DNA from: Pirellulaceae bacterium
GTDB lineage: Bacteria > Planctomycetota > Planctomycetia > Pirellulales > Pirellulaceae
DNA: 34,133 nt
Reading direction: 5' to 3'
NCBI GenBank assembly: GCA_025459265.1
Contig: JALOQX010000024.1
Span: 1 to 34,133 of the forward strand
Under the pieces are notes generated by a model that worked only from the letters and a program-made list of their open reading frames with translations, was not told the origin of the DNA and made no database searches. Made by a program: the position numbers and the translations under genes. How positions within the stretch are numbered: position 1 is the first letter of the stretch; each line of letters starts with the position of its first letter. Shown one piece after another: positions 9,184 to 16,269 of the stretch.

Positions 9184-10392
9184 TCATTTATTCATGCCGA
9201 GCGCGTCGACGATCGCGTTGGCGATACCCCCCGCCAAGCCGCTCTCGCCGTTCCAGGCCCACATGTTGCGAACGACATCCGCCATGAGCATGCCGCTGAC
9301 AGCCAGCAGCAGGACGACGAAGATCAGCGCGAGCAGATTCCAGGCGGTGAAGGGCACTTCCGCGACCTCACCCGCCCCCACCGCGGCGGCTTTGGCCGCG
9401 ACGGCCGCCGCCTCGTCGATCGGCTCCAGCTGAACGTCCAACGCCTCCGCTTCGTCGGCCACTAACAGCGGTTCCGCTTCGCCGAGCCCCACCGCCGAAT
9501 CGCTTTCAAACGCGCCGGAGTCGTCCAGCGCGATGACTTGCGAACCGCTGTCCGAGGATTCGTCGCCGAGCATTTCATCGGACGGCGACAGCAGGAACTC
9601 CTCGTCCTGTTGCAGCCGCGTCGCATCGTCGGAGGCCGCCACATCGTCTTCCAGCGAAATCATGTCATCGTCCTCGGGCAGTTCCAGCGCCGCCGCCGAC
9701 GATTCCCCCTCCAGGAGCAGACCGCTGTCGGAGGGATTCGCCAATCCGATGCCGCTGTCCCCTGCCCCGGCCGGCAGCTCGCTGCCGTCCGAATCGTCCA
9801 GCACATCCTGATCACTGGCCTCCGCCGACAACGCCAACTCGGCGTTGTCCGCCAGCATCAGCCCTTCGTCGGATTCGAACTCCAGGTCGTCCGCGACCCG
9901 CAGCTCGTCGCTCAGATCCGCCGAGTCAGCCGGCCCGGACGCGGCGGGACCGGGCATCCGCTTGGCACTGCTGCCCGCCAACTCCACGTCACTGCCCTCG
10001 TCGGAATCGGAGGCCAGCCGAATCTCGCTCAGGTCATCCTGCTCCTTCTTGCCAATGATCGTGCTGGACGAGTCCTGATCGCTCTCGGGCTGCTCGCCAC
10101 TGATGAGAATCGACGAGTCCTGCAGGTCTTCCCCGGCCTCGGCGTCGCCGTCGAGATGCAACAGGCGGTCGAAATCATCGCCACTGAGAGAGGCGGAATC
10201 GGAGAGCTCGAAGTCGTCGGCGTCGGTCGCCAGATCGCTGGTCAGCCGCTGGATTTCTTCCGGCTTGAACTTCCAGCTCGTGCCGTCCTTGTAGCCGTGC
10301 ACCTTGCCGGCTTCCCGCAGTTCCTGCAAGTGCTCCGGGGTGATACCCAGCTGTTTGGCAGCCGCTTTGAGGTCGATGAATTTGCCGGCCAT
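9184..10392 (-). CDS. Membrane-anchored protein with N-terminal helix-turn-helix and long acidic linker
   Basis: The 402-residue protein has three parts. Residues 1-52 form a MerR/excisionase-type winged helix-turn-helix (FIDLKAAAKQLGI, then LQELREAGKVHGYKDG, then SWKFKPEEIQRL). Residues 53-345 are extremely acidic and repetitive, with many SD, DSG and LADD units, and are probably disordered. Residues 350-372 form one membrane segment (WNLLALIFVVLLLAVSGMLM), followed by a short amphipathic tail. The DNA-binding end would therefore be tethered to the cytoplasmic face of the inner membrane. Proteins of this layout recur in planctomycetes; target and role are not known to me. The small exported protein gene ends 50 bp upstream on the same strand. 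The ATG at 10392 has a GGGAG site about 12 bases upstream. Confidence 0.85.
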   Translation of the reverse strand: MAGKFIDLKAAAKQLGITPEHLQELREAGKVHGYKDGTSWKFKPEEIQRLTSDLATDADDFELSDSASLSGDDFDRLLHLDGDAEAGEDLQDSSILISGEQPESDQDSSSTIIGKKEQDDLSEIRLASDSDEGSDVELAGSSAKRMPGPAASGPADSADLSDELRVADDLEFESDEGLMLADNAELALSAEASDQDVLDDSDGSELPAGAGDSGIGLANPSDSGLLLEGESSAAALELPEDDDMISLEDDVAASDDATRLQQDEEFLLSPSDEMLGDESSDSGSQVIALDDSGAFESDSAVGLGEAEPLLVADEAEALDVQLEPIDEAAAVAAKAAAVGAGEVAEVPFTAWNLLALIFVVLLLAVSGMLMADVVRNMWAWNGESGLAGGIANAIVDALGMNK

Positions 10393-10442
10393 TCGTCACG
10401 AGGCTCCCGAATTACACACCACAATCGTCAGGACTGGGCACT

Positions 10443-10814
10443 TTACTGCTGCTCGAGCAACGCGCGGATCTCGCGCGGCAAAGGACGTACGCCGTTGAAC
10501 TCCTCGACCAGCAAGTCCCACTGCACGTTCCGTACACTCTTGAGTTCGATCTGACCCGTCGCCCGATCGACGTGGTACACCGCCATGACCCGCGACTTGA
10601 CATCAATCAACGTGACCTGCGCTGGCCCGCTCCCCGTCTCCGAGGAGAAAGCCATCAGGTCCCCCGCTGCCGCCAGCGGAATCCGGGCGCCGAGCGTCGG
10701 TGGCGCACTGGGTGACTGCGGCGGCTGCCCCCACGCCGGCAACTCGATCGAAGTCGCCCACCACGCCAGCACCAACACCACCAACACGCTCAGTCCAAAG
10801 GCCGCAATACGCAT
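10443..10814 (-). CDS. Small exported or membrane-anchored protein, unknown function
   Basis: The 123-residue product begins MRIAAFGLSVLVVLVLAWWA, a signal peptide or membrane anchor, followed by a proline-rich stretch. The conserved-looking C-terminal domain (about 55-120) contains DVKSRVMAVYHVDRATGQIE and WDLLVEEFNG and ends in a predicted helix. I do not recognise the family. The ATG at 10814 is preceded by a strong GGGAGG site. The frame stays open upstream to 10865, but those 17 residues look non-coding. It is the first gene of the minus-strand set running towards the HTH protein and may share its transcript. Confidence 0.7.
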   Translation of the reverse strand: MRIAAFGLSVLVVLVLAWWATSIELPAWGQPPQSPSAPPTLGARIPLAAAGDLMAFSSETGSGPAQVTLIDVKSRVMAVYHVDRATGQIELKSVRNVQWDLLVEEFNGVRPLPREIRALLEQQ

Positions 10815-11067
10815 CGTTCGCCTCCCTTGCCGGACCGTTTGCGGAGATCGGACCCTCAAACTCATTCTAAAAGGGCCAGTTCCCGATGCAAGACTCTCCG
10901 CCCCCGCGCCGCGGACGTTTCAACATATTTGTGCGTGCTCTACACGCCGCAGCCGGCATAACCCCCCAGGACAGCGTAGCGGGACCGGTGGGGTCGCGGG
11001 TCGCGAAGTGCCGCCGGGCGTCCTAGAATGTCCGGGATTCAGGGATTCAGCAGAATGCATGGGAATT

Positions 11068-11084
11068 CCGGGGATTCACCCCGG
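11068..11084. other. Hairpin in the queD leader
   Basis: The arms ccgggg and ccccgg pair perfectly around a 5-nt loop (attca). It ends 17 bases before the GGAGG ribosome site of queD. Three ggattc or gggattc units cluster nearby between 11033 and 11077. It could affect translation or RNA stability, but nothing shows that it does. The remainder of 10815-11114 holds no other feature I can support. Confidence 0.35.
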
Positions 11085-11114
11085 GGGGGACCTCGAGAGA
11101 CGGAGGAACGCACC

Positions 11115-11549
11115 GTGTTCCGCGTGACGTGTCAGATCGACTTCTGTTACGGACACCGCCTGCTCAATTACGCCGGTAAATGCCGGTTCCTCCATGGGCA
11201 TAACGGCCGGGCCGTCATCGCCATCGCCGCCGCCGAGCTGGACCACCGCGGCATGGTCGTCGACTTCTCCGATATCAAACGCGAGGTCAACCATTGGATC
11301 GATGCCCACCTGGATCATCGCATGATTCTGCAGGAAAGCGATCCCGTGGTGCCGTTTCTGCAGCAGCTGGGCGAGCCGCTGTGCCTGTTGCCCGAGAACC
11401 CCACGGCGGAGAACATCGCCAAACTGATCCACGATGCCGCGGTCGCGCGCGGGTTTCCCATCGCGTCGGTGCAGATGTGGGAGACGCCCCGCTGTTTTGC
11501 CACTTACGAGGGGGGAAAGGGCAAAAAAAATAGTCCGGGCGGCCGGTGA
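11115..11549 (+). CDS. queD: 6-carboxy-5,6,7,8-tetrahydropterin synthase / 6-pyruvoyl-tetrahydropterin synthase family
   Basis: Enzymes of this family convert 7,8-dihydroneopterin triphosphate. QueD makes 6-carboxytetrahydropterin for queuosine in tRNA. In this 144-residue protein the zinc ligands appear as His14 (CYGHRL) and His27/His29 (HGHNG). The catalytic Cys is Cys23 in GKCRFLHGH, the Asp-His pair is in LDHRM (68-69), and the pterin-binding Glu is in MWET (123). The NPTAENIA helix is also present. I chose GTG 11115, since GGAGG lies eight bases upstream and the family starts at this point. An upstream in-frame ATG (11028) would add 29 unrelated residues. The last 12 residues (GKGKKNSPGGR) come from an A8 run and the hairpin beyond it and are atypical. 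No other queuosine gene is in the window, so the exact pterin product is uncertain. Confidence 0.9.
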   Translation: MFRVTCQIDFCYGHRLLNYAGKCRFLHGHNGRAVIAIAAAELDHRGMVVDFSDIKREVNHWIDAHLDHRMILQESDPVVPFLQQLGEPLCLLPENPTAENIAKLIHDAAVARGFPIASVQMWETPRCFATYEGGKGKKNSPGGR

Positions 11550-11567
11550 CGGCCATACCCGGACTAT
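11523..11567 (-). terminator. Hairpin that reads as an intrinsic terminator on the minus strand
   Basis: A perfect 10-bp stem (atagtccggg at 11530-11539 with cccggactat at 11558-11567) encloses an 18-nt loop holding two ggcc units. On the minus strand the stem is followed by eight T residues (A8 at 11523-11530 on the plus strand), the classical intrinsic-terminator form. On the plus strand it is followed by C-rich sequence and would be a poor terminator. It overlaps the end of queD. No minus-strand gene is known just upstream of it, so it may end an antisense or small RNA. Confidence 0.5.
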
Positions 11568-11878
11568 GGTTCCCCCCCTGGGCTTGCCGGGTAATTGCTC
11601 AGTGTCGTCTGGTTCGTTCTTGTCCCGGCAATGCTCCCACTTATCGGCCTGCCGTTGCGCGGGACTTGCGACATTTTTGGCCTCGTCAGCCCACTTTTCA
11701 GCGAGTATGCTCCCACGCCAATCGGCGGGTTCTCGTGCGAAGGCGAAAGGGGGATGCACCGCGAGGCCGGGGAATCTTTCGAGTCGGGCTCATTAGAGTG
11801 TAGCGATTATTCCGATTTTTCTGGCAGTGCGCCATCGTTGCGCAGCCGACTTCCCGTCCGCGCACAGAAAGGACGCTT
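11568..11878. other. Intergenic stretch between queD and the TolQ-type gene
   Basis: No plus-strand gene is evident. Two imperfect direct copies of a segment containing atgctcccac followed by atcggc lie at about 11629-11653 and 11707-11730. An AT-rich patch at 11787-11822 is the likely promoter area, though I cannot place good -35/-10 boxes. A minus-strand frame starting at 11759 crosses the whole stretch and runs on antisense to queD; I do not accept it as a gene. A ribosome site (aaagga) precedes the next start. Confidence 0.4.
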
Positions 11879-13219
11879 GTGGTGAGCGAAGGACGCGATC
11901 GATATTCGGTGTGGGCCATGCTGGGTCACGTCGGTTGGCCGTTGATCCTGGGTCTGGCGGCGTGCACCGTGTTCTACGCGGTGGTGCTCCCAGCACTGGG
12001 CGACTCCCCGCTGGCGCAACGCTACTTTACCGCCCATCCGGTGCTTTACCTTGAGACGGCGCTGTTCTTCATCGGCCTGGCCGCACTGGGGCTCAAGCTG
12101 GCCAGCCTGCTGGGACAGCTGAGTGTGATGCGGCGCACCGAGTGCTTTCCTGGCGCGGTGCGACCGGCGCCGGTCGAACGCTGCAGCGACCTGCTGGACG
12201 AACTGCACGAATGGCCCAGTCGTTTTCGCCGCTCGTGCCTCGGCCGACGGCTGCAGGAGGCGCTGGAGAGCGTCGAGCGGAAGGGAGCGGCCGACGGTCT
12301 GGAAGACGAGCTGCGCTACCTGTCCGAGCAGGACGAAGCGCGGCAGCACGAGAGTTACGCGCTGGTCCGCATCGTGATCTGGGCCACGCCGATGCTGGGA
12401 TTTCTGGGCACGGTGGTGGGGATCACGCAGGCGCTGGGCGATCTGGACCCGAAACTGTTGGCTACCGCCATGCAGACCGCCATGGAAGGATTGATGGCGG
12501 GGCTGTACGTGGCGTTCGACACGACCGCCCTGGCGCTCTCCTTGTCCATGTTGTTGATGTTTGTGCAATTCTTGACGGAGCGCCTCGAGGGGCAGCTGTT
12601 GTCGCTCGTCGATGCCCGGGTCAACGAAGAGCTCATAGGCCGGTTTGAGACCCTCGGCTCGACCCACGATCCGCACCTGGCGACCGTCCAGCGGATGGCG
12701 CGGGAAGTGGTGCAGAGCAGTGAGAAACTGGTCGCGCGGCAAGTTGAGTTGTGGCGGGCGAGCCTGGATGCCGCGCAGCAGCAATGGACGACCGCGGCGC
12801 AGGAAGTGGCGCAACAGCTGCGCGACGCGCTGACGGCGGCGCTGGGACACTCCTTGAGCGACTTCGCGGTGCGCATGGCACAGACCGAGTCCGCCGCGGC
12901 CGAGCAGGCCGCCCAGCGTTGGGAGCAGTGGCAGACCGTCTTCTCGCACAACGCCCGAATCATGCAGGCCCAGCAGCAGGAACTCAGTCGGCAGAGCGAG
13001 CTGATGGTCCGCATCACCGAAGCGACCGGTGACGTCATCAAGCTCGAAACGGCCTTGAACCAGAACCTGACCGTACTGGCCGGAGCCAAGCACTTTGAGG
13101 ATACGGTGATGAGTCTGGCGGCCGCCATCCATCTGCTCAATACGCGGCTGGGCGCGCCGGCCGCCGAGACCCGGCGGATTGAGCTGACCACGGGCAAGGC
13201 ACAGGGTCGCGCGGCATGA
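11879..13219 (+). CDS. MotA/TolQ/ExbB-family ion channel subunit with long helical tail
   Basis: The 446-residue inner-membrane protein has membrane segments at about 18-37, 54-79, 161-186 and 205-235. The last two form the conserved TolQ/ExbB/MotA channel pair (WATPMLGFLGTVVGITQAL and EGLMAGLYVAFDTTALALSL). Family members use proton or sodium flow, with an ExbD/TolR/MotB partner, to drive work across the envelope. After the channel a 200-residue, glutamine-rich tail (240-446) is predicted to be helical or coiled coil, far longer than in ExbB. Two GTG codons in tandem (11879 and 11882) could start translation after aaagga; the choice changes one residue. Its stop overlaps the next ATG by four bases, so it is translationally coupled to two ExbD-like genes. 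Confidence 0.85.
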   Translation: MVSEGRDRYSVWAMLGHVGWPLILGLAACTVFYAVVLPALGDSPLAQRYFTAHPVLYLETALFFIGLAALGLKLASLLGQLSVMRRTECFPGAVRPAPVERCSDLLDELHEWPSRFRRSCLGRRLQEALESVERKGAADGLEDELRYLSEQDEARQHESYALVRIVIWATPMLGFLGTVVGITQALGDLDPKLLATAMQTAMEGLMAGLYVAFDTTALALSLSMLLMFVQFLTERLEGQLLSLVDARVNEELIGRFETLGSTHDPHLATVQRMAREVVQSSEKLVARQVELWRASLDAAQQQWTTAAQEVAQQLRDALTAALGHSLSDFAVRMAQTESAAAEQAAQRWEQWQTVFSHNARIMQAQQQELSRQSELMVRITEATGDVIKLETALNQNLTVLAGAKHFEDTVMSLAAAIHLLNTRLGAPAAETRRIELTTGKAQGRAA

Positions 13220-14757
13220 CACGGCGGCGCTCGCCACAGGCGACAGTCGGCATCTCCCTGTTTCCGTTTCTCGCCGTGCTCGTCTGCACGATGGGTGTGC
13301 TGATCGTGCTGCTGGTCCTCATGGTCCACATGGCCCGCGTCGACGCGTCCGAAGAGGCGGCCACGCCGGAAGCGCTCGCCGCGCCGGACGCACAACAGGT
13401 GGCTCGGGAGGAAGCCGCCTGGCAGGAGTCGTTGCTCAGACAACAACGCGATCGCGTGCGTCAGGATGTCGCCCGTCGCCGGCTGGAGCTGAGTCACCTG
13501 GAACAGCACATCCGCGAACTCGAACAGCGCTGGCAGTCGCTGCGCGCCTCGGCGGCGGATCTCGAGCGCCGCCTGCGCGGCGACACGGCGGGACAGGCCA
13601 CGGATCAGGCGCAATTGGAGCAGCTGCGGGAGGCCGTCCGCCTGGCGGCCGAGGAACTGGCCCAGGCCCAGGCCCAGGCCGCGGACCAGCCGCGCCGCTA
13701 CGCCATCGTCCCCTACGACGGTCCACAAGGCACGCATCGACGACCGATCTACATCGAGTGCACGGCCCAGAGCGTGATCATCCAGCCGGAGGGCCTTGTG
13801 CTCACCGCACGCGACTTCGCGGGACCCCTCGGACCAGGTAACCCGCTGGACGCGGCGCTGCGCGCCATCCGCGAGTTTCAGGCTCAGCTGGGAACGCTCA
13901 GCGCCGGCGACGAGCCCTATCCGCTGCTGATCGTCCGCCCGGACGGTGTCGAATCCTATGCCGCGGCCCGCGCGGCCATGCGCACCTGGGACGACGAATT
14001 CGGCTACGAACTGGTCGATGCGGACATGCAGTTGGCGTACCCGGAGGCCGACCCCGCCCTGGCCCAGCTACTGACCAAAGTTGTCCAGGACGCGCGGTCT
14101 CGCCAGGAGATTCTGGCCGCCGCCATGCCGAGCCATTTTGGCGGTGTGCGGGGCGACGAGATCGGCTTCGTCGCATCGCCCAGCACCGGTGGATTCCGAC
14201 AGCAGGGCGATGGCGCCCCGGCGCGACTGGAGTCGCGCGTCGGTGGCTTCGGCCGCGGCAACGATGCGCAGTTCGCCGACGGAGTCGCCGGGCCCGACAA
14301 GCCGGATGCCGCCGAAGCACCCCCGGGACTGCACGCTCCGGACACGCGGCCCGGCCAGGGTGCCGCCGCACCGGCCATCCAGCTGGGCCAGGGCGGCTCG
14401 CCCCTCACCCGGGCCCGCGGACGCGATTGGGGACTCCCTCCCAACGCCGCCCAGGCCACCGGCGTGGTCCGACCCATCCGACTCGGCTGCCACCCCGACC
14501 GACTGATCCTCTTCCCCGAACGCGACGATCGCCGCGCCCCGGACACGATTCTCGTCGAAGGGTCCATGCTCGATGAAATCGACACCCTCTCCGCGCGGAT
14601 CGCGGCACGCGTTGAATCCTGGGGCCTGGCCGTGGCCGGCGGCTACTGGAAACCCGTCCTCCATGTCCAGGTCGCGCCGCACGCCGAGGAACGGTTCCGC
14701 GAACTGCAGATGCTGTTGGACGGGAGCGGGTGGGAACTTCGGAGGACCAACCCGTGA
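13216..14757 (+). CDS. ExbD-like coiled-coil protein lacking the membrane Asp
   Basis: The 513-residue product has a short basic N-terminus (MTRRR), one membrane segment at 13-39, a coiled coil at about 60-160, and an ExbD-like periplasmic module at about 165-290. A glycine/proline-rich linker (300-425) leads to a second, similar module (about 430-510). Both modules show the ExbD pattern of a hydrophobic strand ending in a P-x-G or P-H turn followed by a helix: PLLIVRPDGVESYAAARAAM, and later PVLHVQVAPHAEERFRELQM. ExbD, TolR and MotB normally carry an ion-binding Asp in the membrane segment. The aligned residue here is Ala20 (FLAVLV). The start ATG overlaps the upstream stop, and its stop overlaps the next start, so the three genes are coupled. 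A structural partner role is likely. Confidence 0.75.
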   Translation: MTRRRSPQATVGISLFPFLAVLVCTMGVLIVLLVLMVHMARVDASEEAATPEALAAPDAQQVAREEAAWQESLLRQQRDRVRQDVARRRLELSHLEQHIRELEQRWQSLRASAADLERRLRGDTAGQATDQAQLEQLREAVRLAAEELAQAQAQAADQPRRYAIVPYDGPQGTHRRPIYIECTAQSVIIQPEGLVLTARDFAGPLGPGNPLDAALRAIREFQAQLGTLSAGDEPYPLLIVRPDGVESYAAARAAMRTWDDEFGYELVDADMQLAYPEADPALAQLLTKVVQDARSRQEILAAAMPSHFGGVRGDEIGFVASPSTGGFRQQGDGAPARLESRVGGFGRGNDAQFADGVAGPDKPDAAEAPPGLHAPDTRPGQGAAAPAIQLGQGGSPLTRARGRDWGLPPNAAQATGVVRPIRLGCHPDRLILFPERDDRRAPDTILVEGSMLDEIDTLSARIAARVESWGLAVAGGYWKPVLHVQVAPHAEERFRELQMLLDGSGWELRRTNP

Positions 14758-15761
14758 CACGTCGCCGACGAGACGAGAACGGCGCGCCGGGGCAGGATTC
14801 GTTCCTGGACGTCGTCTCCAACCTGGTGGGCATTCTGATCATTCTGGTCATGATCGTCGGAGCCCGGGCGAAGGATGCCATGCGGCACGTCGATCCACCC
14901 GCCCTGGCCACGCCGCCGATCGAGGCGGAGACTCCGCGCCAAGCCGCGCTGGCCGCCCGCGATGAACTCGCGGCGCTGCTCGAGAGCAGCCAGCGTCAGG
15001 AGATCGAAGTCGCGTACCGGCGGCACGAACGCGACCGGATGCTCCAGGTGCTGGCCGAATCGCAGCAGGTGCTGGACCGGGAACTCAACCAGTTGGACCA
15101 GCACCAGCGCGCCGCGCACGAACTCCAGGTGCAACTGGCCGACGCGCGCCGCGAACATCAGTCGCTCCAGCAGAAACGCGCAGCGCTCGCCCGCACCGAG
15201 ACGCCAGTCACCGTGCTGACGCACCGACCCACGCCCATGGCCAAGACCGTCTTCGGCAAGGAAGTGCACTTCCGGCTGCTGGCCGGGCGCCTCGTCTATG
15301 TGCCCCTGGATGAACTGGTCGAGATGTTCCAGGCCGATGCGCGCGACAAAGCCTGGAAACTCAAACAGGCCCCCAGCATCACCGACCGCGTCGGCCCGTA
15401 CCGCGGCTTCCACCTGCAGTACACGCTCAAACGCACCACCTTCCAACTCGAGTCGCGGGCGGGCAGCGTCAGTGTGCCCCGGGTCGAACTGGATCATTTC
15501 GTGCTGATCCCCACCCAGGAGGACCTGGGAGAAACCGTCGAGCGGGCGCTGCAGCCCGATTCCGAGATGCGCACCATCCTCGCTGCGTTCGACCCGCGCC
15601 AGGCCACCGTTACCGTGTGGGTCTATCCCGACAGCTTCGACCAGTTTCGCCAAATCAAGGAAGAGCTGTACAAGCTCGGCTTCCTCACCGCCAGCCGACC
15701 GCTGCCCGACGGTCAACCCATTACCGGCGCGCCGCAGGGCACCCGCTCCGCGGCCCAGTAG
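14754..15761 (+). CDS. ExbD-like coiled-coil protein retaining the membrane Asp
   Basis: The 335-residue product starts MTRRR like its upstream neighbour, has one membrane segment (about 17-38, FLDVVSNLVGILIILVMIVG), a coiled coil at about 50-155 and a C-terminal domain. The end of that domain (VTVWVYPDSFDQFRQIKEEL, then YKLGF) repeats the ExbD-type strand-turn-helix pattern. Asp19 in the membrane segment sits where ExbD and TolR carry the ion-binding Asp. I chose GTG 14754, which overlaps the previous stop as GTGA and gives the matching MTRRR start. An in-frame ATG at 14730 would add eight residues. It ends the three-gene unit and is followed by repeats. No OmpA-type peptidoglycan-binding motif is visible. 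Confidence 0.75.
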   Translation: MTRRRRDENGAPGQDSFLDVVSNLVGILIILVMIVGARAKDAMRHVDPPALATPPIEAETPRQAALAARDELAALLESSQRQEIEVAYRRHERDRMLQVLAESQQVLDRELNQLDQHQRAAHELQVQLADARREHQSLQQKRAALARTETPVTVLTHRPTPMAKTVFGKEVHFRLLAGRLVYVPLDELVEMFQADARDKAWKLKQAPSITDRVGPYRGFHLQYTLKRTTFQLESRAGSVSVPRVELDHFVLIPTQEDLGETVERALQPDSEMRTILAAFDPRQATVTVWVYPDSFDQFRQIKEELYKLGFLTASRPLPDGQPITGAPQGTRSAAQ

Positions 15762-15805
15762 GGAAGTGAGAGAGTAGTGAGGAGAGAGGAGAGAGGAGAG
15801 CAGTA

Positions 15806-15895
15806 GGGAGGGCGAGGCGACCGCGGGAGGGCGAGGCGACCGCGGGAGGGCGAGGCGACCGCGGGAGGGCGAGGCGACCGCGGGAGGGCGAGGCT
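15806..15895. repeat. Tandem 19-bp repeat, four copies plus 14 bases of a fifth
   Basis: The unit gggagggcgaggcgaccgc is repeated exactly at 15806, 15825, 15844 and 15863. A fifth copy from 15882 diverges after 14 bases into ggctcctgccgagcc, the start of a hairpin. The phrase gggcgaggctcctgccgagcc is, as I recall, a dispersed repeat in planctomycete genomes; the array may be a local expansion of its left half. Identity between copies suggests recent slippage. There are no spacers, so it is not a CRISPR array. Confidence 0.9.
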
Positions 15896-16182
15896 CCTGC
15901 CGAGCCGCGGTCCAGGAGCCACGGCCGCATCGGGGAGCAAGGGCGGCATGGGGGGATTGTGCGGGACGCTGGGATGGGAAGCGCGAGGAGCACAGCGGCG
16001 GGCGAGCCTTGACGTGGGGCTCCGCCGAATCCGCGTGAATCACTTGACAACGACGTGTCACAATCGCCTATGCCGCCGGCCTGCCCGGGAGTAGTTTGCG
16101 TTCTGCGCTGCACGCGGGCACAACTCCGCTCCCCGTCTCCTTCCTTTCTCCGTGCCGCCGCTCAGGCGTCAACTCGAGCGAT

Positions 16183-16209
16183 CATCCTGCATATCCTGTA
16201 CATCCTGTC
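16183..16209. repeat. Three tandem 9-bp units of (C/T)ATCCTGNN (copy B)
   Basis: It reads catcctgca, tatcctgta, catcctgtc, followed by gaaaagaaaca. It matches the array at 449-475 at 24 of 27 positions. It is intergenic, 60 bp beyond the stop of the glutamine amidotransferase gene. Confidence 0.7.
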
Positions 16210-16269
16210 GAAAAGAAACAGACAAGACGGCCGATAAGCGGCACACGGCAGGACAACGCGCTGCCGCTG

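Larger units (their letters stand above)
15762..16269. other. Gene-free stretch rich in repeats
   Basis: It begins with a nearly pure purine tract on the plus strand (15762-15811) containing heptad-like GAGAGGA units. The 19-bp tandem repeats follow. Next is a hairpin with 8-bp arms (ggctcctg 15892-15899, caggagcc 15913-15920), then an imperfect hairpin (15996-16027, two 5-bp stems with a bulge). The second TCCTG array is at 16183-16209. No protein-coding frame is credible. Genes on both sides end towards or near it (the ExbD-like gene from the left, the amidotransferase from the right), so it is a transcript-end region. Confidence 0.6.

Noticed and set aside
11076..11759. Minus-strand frame of 227 codons upstream of and across queD
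   Set aside because: Its first part looks protein-like, but it runs through the terminator-like hairpin and then antisense to queD, with no ribosome site. A small RNA is more likely than this protein.
11879..15761. Zorya-type phage defence system
   Set aside because: ZorA-like channel plus tail is suggestive, but there is no OmpA-type ZorB domain and no helicase or nuclease gene next to it.
15806..15895. Possible CRISPR array
   Set aside because: The 19-bp units are directly adjacent with no spacers and there are no cas genes.
16044..16074. Promoter-like TTGACA followed by TATGCC on the plus strand
   Set aside because: The spacer is 19 bp, the -10 is poor, and no plus-strand gene follows; the next gene is on the other strand.
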